NCBI GenBank assembly: GCA_037178855.1
Contig: JASJZC010000001.1
Location: 6,262,001-6,326,000 of the forward strand
Reading direction: 5' to 3'
DNA from: Oscheius sp. JU75
Lineage: Eukaryota > Nematoda > Chromadorea > Rhabditida > Rhabditidae
Length of the DNA stretch: 64,000 nt
Shown piece after piece: positions 57,218 through 64,000 of this stretch (positions are counted from its first letter, which is position 1; each line of letters opens with the position of its first letter). The notes under the pieces are model-generated. The model was not told where the DNA came from. It worked only from the letters and a program-made list of their open reading frames with translations, and did not search any database. The position numbers were made by a program, and so were the translations under genes.

Positions 57218-60200
57218 ATGTGCATTGTGTCCGCTCGACTCGTCCTTCTCCTGCTCTTCAGTCTCATCAACAAAGTGGCCAATGGTTTCAAAGTCGGTAA
57301 GGCGGCAAAACGACCCTCCCAATAGCAAATTGGATTAATGGCTGAAGTCCTTCCAAATTTTAGGAGCCATCTTGCGGGAAAAGGAGGACGCTCACATTGC
57401 AGCAGCACTACAATACGCGGCGGAATGGCTGAATCAGAGAGGGTCCTACGGTCACTTGGAGTACATCATCGAAAATATTGACGTGTTAGATCATTATGCG
57501 GCTCTACGGAAAGGTATCTTCGCATCATCAGTAGACAGCTGTTTCAGCCTGTTCAATGGTCGAAAAGGACGGAGTCGTGGCCATAATTGGCGGTAGTAAT
57601 CCTCTCCTAAATGGCCAGCTGAATCGACTCCTCTGGGAACTGGACGTCCCTTTGCTGACCTCAGTCGACAATTTCGGCGGAGACGGAAGTCATTTGGACT
57701 TCTTCCCTCGAGCTCAGCTTTTTGAGGCTGTTGTTGACCTTTTCCGGTGGGTCTCGCAAATGCTTCTTCTTGCATCTGGAGTTTTAGACACTGGAAATGG
57801 AACAGAATCATCATAGTCTACGAAGAAGATGCCAGTGAGTAATTCGTTGTAGAAAAAGACTGTTCTAGGGATTCGAAGACTTGAGCCACTTCTCGAGAGC
57901 GACGAGTACTCTTCTATTCGATTCTTGTTGGTCAAAGTTCAGGAGGGAAACTATCTCAGAGCAGCTAAGGAGGTTAGCTGGGAATCATATTGATCAACGA
58001 TGGTAATTTAGGTCAAAGAGCTCGAACAATGCCGTGTTGCAACCAAAAAGGACTGTTCAGAGTTCAGTCGAGTTCTACTGGACCTCAATCCAGAGCATAC
58101 GTACAATTTTCTTCTGGCAGTGAGTTTCAATAGGTTTTGGGACAGAGTACTTGAAAGTAAGAGTAGAAACGTTCGAGAACAGTTGACTACCTAAAGTACC
58201 AGAGTTTTATTTGAACCTGTGTAAGCAACAGAGCACAACAATGAGCTGTTCAAAGAGTCCCATGCTCGTTTCCGCCTCCTGACATCTTCCACACGACTGT
58301 CCTCTCCTCTTCGTCTCCTCCAGACACTCGACATGGAGCAAATGAGCACACGGGGCTACAGCAGTCGGCTGGAAGACGCTCAAAGGTCGCTCGCAGAGAG
58401 GACAAGGCTGCTGACTGTGCAGAAATCGGCGGTAAAGCAAGGTCTCAAAACTGACAGTCTCCTGAGCTCTCTTCTTCGCTACTTTGTCCTCTGGCTGGAA
58501 GACCGTCTCGATTGGCAGCGAAATCCGCGTCTCGGGTAGATGACGGTAGACGGATCGAGGGAGGACATCGAAGAGATCCGTCGACGGGATGTGTGCTGGT
58601 AGCGAGAACATCCCACGAGCCCTTCTGCGAAATCCTATTCCGGAATTCCATAGAGAAAACACATATTATCTTGCGAATTAAAGAAAAGGAGCAATTAGAT
58701 ATTATGTTAAAAAAAAATAATGTTTAGGGGCTCCAAATGGGACTGATTGATTTGAAACATTGGTTTCTGTTGACCAACATGGAACTTTCCACAATGGACA
58801 TGGAGCTCTTCCGGTTCAACCATGCCCGATTCGTCAGTCCCTATGCCGTCGACAGCAACTTCCTTGTGGAGAACAGAAACACCTTCAACTTTTCTCAGTT
58901 CAAGGTACGCTTCTGTTTTCCTCGATCTAACCAGACGATTTAGGAACATGTGGCATTCAAGTGGAATGCCAAAACACGTCATTCTAGGAATTTGAGAATG
59001 TCCGAGGCGATCTTCACTTTTGACGCCATCTATACTCTAGCCAACGTCTATTCGGATCTGGCTGCCAGTCAACAGATGGACGATGCTCCACAGACAGCCT
59101 GCAAGAAGCCTACCAGGCCGCAGAGACGCTTTCAACATGGGCGGACATTGATCGAAGCTCTGCAGAATAATGTAACTCTTTTTGCTCTCCATTCGATTGG
59201 ATAAGTTTCAGAACAACCGAGGTCTTACGGGTGATCTTCGTCGTCTGAATCCGGATCCAAAGGCCAGCAACTTTTCCATGAGGATCCATCTTCTGGGATA
59301 TAGTGGCAAACTGGACGATGTAAGTAGATCTCTTCTAATTCGACATGGAGCTCTTCAGATCGGTTTCTGGGAGCCTGCGACCGATGTTCATGTCAATATG
59401 TCAGGAGACAGTCGAGCCCAGTTACAGCGAAATGTACAGGTGAGAGGTTTATCATTAAAACAGAATTAACACTCGGGACAGAACCAGTACGGCGTCTTCT
59501 GGCACTTTCCGCCCAATTTTGGACAGACTGTGTTACATTGCGACTCGCCGAGTGCGTCAACAATAGTTTCTCCTTTGAGAGAATCGCAGCGGTAGAGAGA
59601 CACGGAAGAACATTTCTTTGAGCAGTTCTTGTTGCACGCATCGGCAGTTCCGTAGTAAGTGGGCAGACTCTGGGCCAATGTAGTCAGAACACAGGCGAAT
59701 AGGAGGAAGAGGGAGAACTTAACCATTTTTGTTGTCTCCTCCCCTTTTCCAGCATGCTTTCATATTTCTGATAATCCGCTATCTCTAGACTCGTTTTTGT
59801 GCAGAATGCAACAACAAAAACAGCTCGAATTAGACTAGGAAGCTTACTTAAATGATATCTTTTCCCGTATATAATCTCGTCGATAACGGAACTCTCCACA
59901 ACAATGTCCAAACTCATCGTCTTCTTCCTTCTTGCCTGCACACTCGGTGCTCTGGCTCAGGGTCCTCCGACCTACTACGACAGTCTTGCCAGCTGCAATC
60001 GTGCTTGCAGCCGTGGAAAGTGTCTTTCCGTTTCACTGTACAACTGCGAGCCGCGTTCCGGAAAGTCCATCGCCACTGCATTGACCAAGGACCAGTGCTC
60101 TGCTCTCTGTACCAGAAACGTTGGAAGGTGTACTGAGGACAAGTACTGGTACTGTCAAAGATGTTAAAGAAAGGTGTGGAGCAATAAATCTGAGCATTGC

Positions 60201-62675
60201 ATTGTCTTTCGCTTGATAGAGACAGCCGAGACAAAACCTGAATTTAGGTGTCCGATGAGCTGAAGCCCCATTTCCGAGTGACCACCATTCTTGAACGTCC
60301 GTACGTGATGCTCAAGAAAAACCATTTCGAGTTGGACGGCAACTCGAAATTCGAGGGATTCTGTATTGATCTTCTCGGCGAACTCAGTCGCGATCTTGGC
60401 TTCACCTACACCATCCATGTGGTTCGTGATGGAAAGTACGGGAATGACATGTACGGGAATGGAACCTGGGACGGAATGGTCGGCGAGATTTTGAAGGGAG
60501 AGGCCGAGATGGCAGTCGCTCCTCTAACTGTCAACTTCAAAAGATCTGAAGTTGTCGACTTCACCAAGCCTTTTCTCAGGTAATAAGCAGTTTTTTATAC
60601 CAATAACTCGTAACTTCCAGTCTGGGAATAAGTATTCTGTACAAGGTGCCGGACGATCAACAGCCAGATCTCTTCTCCTTCTTGAATCCTCTCAGCTGGC
60701 AGATTTGGCTGGCCATCTTGACTGCGATCGTCTGCGTGACGTTAGGAATGTTCTTCGTGGCCCGAGTGACTCCCTACGAATGGAATTTGAACTTCTCCTG
60801 CTGCACAGCCCATCAACCTCATCCGGCAGCTTCGATGGGACCAACAGGACCTGAAGCTCCTGTTGAGCTGTCCAACAACTTTTCCTTTTTCAACACTCTA
60901 TGATAAGTTTTTTTTGGGTACCGCAACTCTGAACTCCGACTTTTCTTGAACAGGCTTTCTTTTGAATGAGTATAACAAACTGAAGCAAACCTGTGATTTA
61001 AGTACTGCTCATCAACAATGCTCAAGGGAGGCTGTGATTTTGGCCCAAGAGCAGTGAGTACTCGTCTTCTGGGAGGGACATGGTGGGTGTTCACTCTCGT
61101 GATCATCAGTGCCTACACTGCTAATTTGGCGGCTGTCCTGACCGTCAGTCGTCCCTATATTCCGATCAAGAATTTGGACGATCTGGCAAATCAGACAGTC
61201 ATCAGCTATGGAGCTCAAAGAGGCGGCTCTACCATGCAGTTCTTCCAGGTGCGTTGAGCCTGAAATAAAAATAACGTGCTTAGGAATCGCGAATCCCGGC
61301 TCATATGAAAATGTGGAACTATATGAAGGACAGAGACGTTTTTGCTGATGGAAACCAGAAGGGTGTTGAGCGAGCACTGCGGTATTAACTCACTCATCAT
61401 AACAAAATAAATCATTTCAGAGGCAACTATGCCTTCTTGATGGAGTCGACTTCCTTGGAGTTTGAGGTGCAGCAAAACTGTAACCTGACCCAGATTGGAG
61501 GAGTTCTCGGATCGAAAGGATATGGTATCGCCCTGGCTAAAAGTGAGTCTGTGGAGTCTTTGCACGAGTCGGTCCCTTTTTTGAATTACGAACGTGAAAT
61601 TTGAACCGCCGGAAATCTGCGCAGGAAAGAAAAACGAAAAAAAATGACGATTGTAAATCTACAATTGGTATCAAAACTTTCTGAACTTCCAGGATTTCGC
61701 GGAAATATAGACAAACAAGTTTTGCCAACGCGGGTATCGAATCCGACTCTTTTTGTTTTGTACTCACCGACAGAGCTAAGGTTTGTCAATGAAGCTCTGG
61801 GCAGCAGAGAATCAAGTAGTATTTGGTGTCTGTACATACATTGAACGCCAGGCGTCCGACATCCGAAAACTTGTCGGACGATACGTCCTCCTTGAAACCA
61901 TCGAGTTAGCATGCACTGTCCAGCACAGCTGGTTGTGTACAGGAAATGATGCATAGCTTTTTCCTGAAGTCAGACCTGTGAAGAATTTGAAAAAAGAAAA
62001 ATGCCGTACTGGCCGCCTGTGGGCATACAATACTCGGGGATGTTTCGAATGCGACTGCAACGAAAAACAGGAACAACCAGAGTTTCATCTCGAATGAGTG
62101 AGGCAATTTTGGGGAGTAAACGTACGTAACAGCCATGTTCCCATAGACAATAGGGACCGATAAAACAGACGCATTTTCAGAATCGGAATGGACAGACCGC
62201 TTCTCCCGCCAGATTCTCCTCTACGCCAAGCAGGGAGTGATCGAGATGAAGAAGACCAAATGGTGGAGGAGCAAGTTAGTTTTCTTCTAAAAACGATAAA
62301 GATAAAGGCAAGCACTTCAGAGGAGCAGCATGTGCTGCCACAGCTTCGTCGGTTAAACAGCAACGATTCAGTCTTTCTATGAGCAATGTGGCAGGACTGT
62401 TCATAATTTTGGCAGCTGGTCTAGCTGTCGGTGTCTTCACCGTCATAATCGAATTGTTCATACGAGCGAAAGAGGTAGCAGACCAGGAGCAGAAGCCCCT
62501 CTTCGGGCAAATCATTTACGAGCTTCGATTCGCACTAAATCTTAACAGGTGACAGGTACCAACTCTCTTGGAGCTACCAATTTTCAGAGTCGAGGACCAT
62601 CCCTCCAGAAAGAAGAGCTCCCAAGCAAGAAATCCCAGTCAGTCCGTTCCAGATCTAACTGTTAGTAAACATTGA
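57218..62675 (+). CDS. Ionotropic glutamate receptor, kainate type
   Basis: A ligand-gated cation channel subunit. ATG 57218 opens a signal peptide ([16 protein letters not shown]). The amino-terminal domain runs to about 59.4 kb ([24 protein letters not shown] [19 protein letters not shown]). The ligand-binding core has [40 protein letters not shown] and LGISILYK. Helix M1 is [18 protein letters not shown], the pore loop ends [12 protein letters not shown], and M3 is [14 protein letters not shown]4 is [20 protein letters not shown], with a short tail to 62675. The exon join just before the pore loop (about 60900 to 60985) lacks a standard donor. The pieces would align well if one Trp codon spanned it, so a non-canonical splice or a sequence error is possible. 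Introns 58120-58727 and 59440-60247 contain other genes. Confidence 0.9.
58207..58611 (-). CDS. Nested RING-H2 finger protein
   Basis: Lies wholly inside glutamate receptor intron 58120-58727, on the opposite strand. From ATG 58611 it gives 134 residues in one exon. The first 80 residues have no recognisable domain. Then comes CPLCERPL, a spacer, CAHLLHVEC, a spacer and CGRC, which is the C3H2C3 spacing of a RING-H2 finger, the catalytic module of many E3 ubiquitin ligases. A short hydrophobic C-terminus follows ([12 protein letters not shown]). The frame is open a little further upstream, but without an ATG. An upstream exon is possible. The target is unknown. The second half resembles RING ends of VPS8/VPS11-type or PEX-type proteins only in a general way. 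Confidence 0.6.
   Translation of the reverse strand: MFSLPAHIPSTDLFDVLPRSVYRHLPETRISLPIETVFQPEDKVAKKRAQETVSFETLLYRRFLHSQQPCPLCERPLSVFQPTAVAPCAHLLHVECLEETKRRGQSCGRCQEAETSMGLFEQLIVVLCCLHRFK
59466..59726 (-). CDS. Secreted nine-cysteine peptide, paralogue A
   Basis: No family was recognised. A single exon of 86 residues with a signal peptide ([20 protein letters not shown]) and a mature part starting near [11 protein letters not shown]. It has nine cysteines, ending YWFCPEC. It is clearly paralogous to the plus-strand gene at 59904: same length class, same PTYY start, same VSLY-x-C and YW-x-C-x-x-C features, and matching cysteine order. It lies in intron 59440-60247 of the glutamate receptor gene, antisense to it. 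Nine is odd, so either one cysteine stays free or the peptide forms a dimer. A small disulfide-rich secreted effector is an inference, and no activity is claimed. Confidence 0.8.
   Translation of the reverse strand: MVKFSLFLLFACVLTTLAQSLPTYYGTADACNKNCSKKCSSVSLYRCDSLKGETIVDALGESQCNTVCPKLGGKCQKTPYWFCPEC
59868..59874 (+). promoter_or_regulatory. TATA box of peptide paralogue B
   Basis: TATATAA ends 30 bases before the ATG at 59904, giving a very short leader. The 177 bases between the two peptide genes would act as a divergent promoter. I see no equally clear TATA box for the minus-strand gene. Confidence 0.5.
59904..60167 (+). CDS. Secreted nine-cysteine peptide, paralogue B
   Basis: No family was recognised. 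A single exon of 87 residues: signal peptide ([20 protein letters not shown]), then a mature part starting [11 protein letters not shown], with nine cysteines, ending YWYCQRC. It is head-to-head with paralogue A and in the same orientation as the host glutamate receptor gene, inside intron 59440-60247. Compared with paralogue A, the third cysteine is shifted by one residue and the peptide is more basic. TATATAA upstream and a possible AATAAA at 60184 suggest an independent transcription unit. The TAA stop is at 60165-60167. Confidence 0.82.
   Translation: MSKLIVFFLLACTLGALAQGPPTYYDSLASCNRACSRGKCLSVSLYNCEPRSGKSIATALTKDQCSALCTRNVGRCTEDKYWYCQRC
61729..61790 (-). repeat. tRNA-derived element (A- and B-box-like)
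   Basis: On the minus strand TAGCTCTGTCGGTGAGTAC (A-box region) and GTCGGATTCGATACCCGC (B-box region) occur with the spacing of a tRNA, but without a pairing anticodon arm. It lies in a late intron of the glutamate receptor gene, which is unusually long for this gene (about 630 bases). Confidence 0.45.
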
Positions 62676-62844
62676 GAACGATCTAAGTTATTAAAGGTCC
62701 AAGATGTCTATTGTTCTGTCTGAAGATGAGAAGATCATAGGCCGAACCCATAAAACCCTCCCAATAGACCTAATTTCTCCGTGCGCGAACAGAGAGCAGA
62801 TTTCATCAAATCGGCTGCGCAGTCAGATATTGGACTTAGCCCTA

Positions 62845-63552
62845 ATGTTTCCTTTGTTATCAGCCATAACTATTATACCTTCTGTATATTCTTGTATAGC
62901 TACAAGTTCCCGTAATTTCTGATCCACCTCCCTACACAAACAGTAGTTTCCAGCCGAAGGACTGCCAGTTACCTGTCCATCTGGATACACATATTTTGCA
63001 ACAACTGGCTATTGTTATGCTGTCAAAACAGGCACGGGATTAGCCATTTTGCAGGATGATGCCGAAGCAGCCTGTGTGGCTGATGGAGGTCATCTGGCCT
63101 CGATACACAGTCAGGCGGAAAACGACTTTCTCTTTGGTTTGTTGGGTTATTCGAGACCAAAAATGTTTCAGGATTGGCCAAGACAGGTTCCCTTATAGGA
63201 GTGGCCATTCAACCGTGGATCGGACTCGAACAGACCACGAATGAGCTCGGCCCCTTTCCTTTGGGCACCTGTGGAGCCACTTTTAAATGGACCGATAACA
63301 CGGCGGTAAGTTCAGAAGAAGGAATGTTTCGTATAAAGGGTTCAGGTCGATTACGGTCCAATATGGTACGGTTCCTCACTCGGAATCCCCGCCAATCCGA
63401 CCTGTACTCTTTCAATATTGGGATGTACTCTCTTCGTAGCTGACACTCTCCCAGCTCCTTTTAACATTCTGACCCCAAATGGCGAATGGTTTCAGTTTCC
63501 TTGTGCAACCCTGTTGGCCACAAGATACATCTGCAAACGACTACCTCTCTAA
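62845..63552 (+). CDS. Secreted C-type lectin
   Basis: ATG 62845 begins a signal-like segment (MFPLLSAITIIPSVYSCIA); an in-frame ATG at 62704 would place it internally, so 62845 is preferred. Exon 1 ends at 62911. Later exons give one C-type lectin domain: TCPSGYTYFATTGYCYAV, DDAEAACVADGGHLASIHSQ, PWIGLEQ, FKWTDNTAVDYG, LGCTLFVAD, GEWFQFPC and TRYICKRLPL, stopping at 63552. The order of conserved cysteines and the DGGHLASIHS and WIGL motifs are typical. The calcium-site motif (EPN or QPD followed by WND) is not evident, so sugar binding may be lost or altered. It is tail-to-tail with a paralogue only 34 bases away. Nematode lectins of this kind are often linked to immunity, but nothing in the sequence shows this. 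Confidence 0.85.
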
Positions 63553-63586
63553 TAATATTTGTGTTCCAGGAAAGTGTGAGAACTGT

Positions 63587-64000
63587 TTATGGCATGTATT
63601 TGCAGACGTACCTCGAAAGAGGCGTCGCACAGGGAAATTGGTACCATTGACCCGTACCTACTCCCAATCCGAGATACTCGTCGGCAACAAACTGTGTACA
63701 TCCAAGTGGACCGCCCGTGGCTGGAAGAGGCTGGAGCAACAGACCCCACCAATTGGTATAGTCCACAGGAGTGCCGTCGGTCCAGGAAAATCCAGCCGTT
63801 TGACTTGGCAAAGGGAATTGTAGGGCCTGTACAAGTCCAATCCACGGCATCACTGAAATATTTTGAATAATATGCAGGACAGCACTCACCTGCAGGACCG
63901 AGAATCGAACCCGTGTGAGCCAATGCTGAAAAAATTTCATTTCAGTAAGACCTAGGTAGACTTACTGTAAATGAAATTATTTTCTGAATCTGAATGAATT
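63587..64000 (-). CDS. C-type lectin, 5' end beyond window
   Basis: Read leftward from the window edge. Visible exons encode LAHTGSILGPA, then across a short intron (about 63856-63893) MPWIGLVQALQFPLPSQ, GFSWTDGTPVDYTNWWG, LGCTQFVADEYL, GQWYQFPCATPLSRYVCKYMP and a stop at 63587-63589. It is a paralogue of the plus-strand lectin: matching stretches are LAKTGSLIGVA versus LAHTGSILGPA, PWIGL, WTD, VDY, GC-T-FVAD and the final C-K pair. This copy keeps a fuller WTDGTPVDYTNW segment, closer to standard lectins than its neighbour. Its signal peptide and first half lie outside the window. Confidence 0.82.

Noticed and set aside
1-64000. CRISPR arrays, bacterial operons, phage or prophage genes
   Set aside because: All recognisable genes are spliced animal genes; there are no regularly spaced repeats, ribosome binding sites or phage proteins.

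Overview
This is eukaryotic, metazoan DNA. Genes are split by many very short introns (most about 36-70 bases) with T-rich TTTCAG-type acceptors. Genes lie close together on both strands, and small genes sit inside the introns of larger ones. The gene set (an HR3/ROR nuclear receptor, a DCC/UNC-40 netrin receptor, a kainate-type glutamate receptor, a NETO-like CUB protein, and an SLC17 carrier of the kind expanded in nematodes) points to a compact ecdysozoan genome. A nematode is most likely, but a tardigrade or another small ecdysozoan is not excluded. Several start codons lie 2-20 bases after a splice acceptor, which would fit spliced-leader trans-splicing. Exon models below were built by eye from frame, phase and splice sites, so individual boundaries may be off.

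Layout. 0.2-3.6 kb: HR3/ROR receptor (+). 3.9-6.0 kb: a small coiled-coil/membrane-tail protein (+) and an uncharacterised secreted protein (-). 6.3-9.9 kb: LRR-Ig membrane protein (+). 10.8-12.0 kb: stomatin (+). 13.1-15.0 kb: SLC17-like carrier (+). 15.9-16.5 kb: an 82-residue single zinc finger protein with a CtBP-type motif (+). 17.6-18.6 kb: calponin-homology protein (-). 18.7-22.8 kb: apparently gene-free. 22.8-24.7 kb: NETO-like CUB-CUB-LDLa membrane protein (-). 25.6-27.2 kb: two adjacent secreted charged proteins (+). 27.5-29.5 kb: ZIP zinc transporter (-). 30.6-31.7 kb: adenine phosphoribosyltransferase (+). 32.0-37.7 kb: DCC/UNC-40 (-), with a small gene nested antisense in an intron. 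38.0-38.3 kb: secreted beta/gamma-crystallin-like protein (+). 40.3-44.4 kb: Nup153-like nucleoporin (+). 46.1-46.5 kb: coiled-coil protein (-). 48.9-51.7 kb: peptide transporter (+). 51.8-53.0 kb: KCMF1-like ZZ finger protein (-). 54.2-56.9 kb: LAT-type amino acid transporter (+). 57.2-62.7 kb: kainate-type receptor (+), with a RING protein and a head-to-head pair of cysteine-rich secreted peptides in its introns. 62.8-64.0 kb: two tail-to-tail C-type lectins, the second cut by the window edge.

The most unusual features are four. First, a divergent pair of paralogous nine-cysteine secreted peptides sits in a glutamate receptor intron. Second, a 99-base copy of a glutamate receptor exon tail plus its complete intron lies between perfect inverted repeats in an intron of the neighbouring transporter gene. 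Third, the tiny zinc finger/PLDLT gene has no family I recognise. Fourth, a NETO-like auxiliary-subunit gene is linked to a kainate-type receptor. Degenerate tRNA-like repeats, a 153-base inverted-repeat element and a 24-base G run make up most of the recognisable repeat content.
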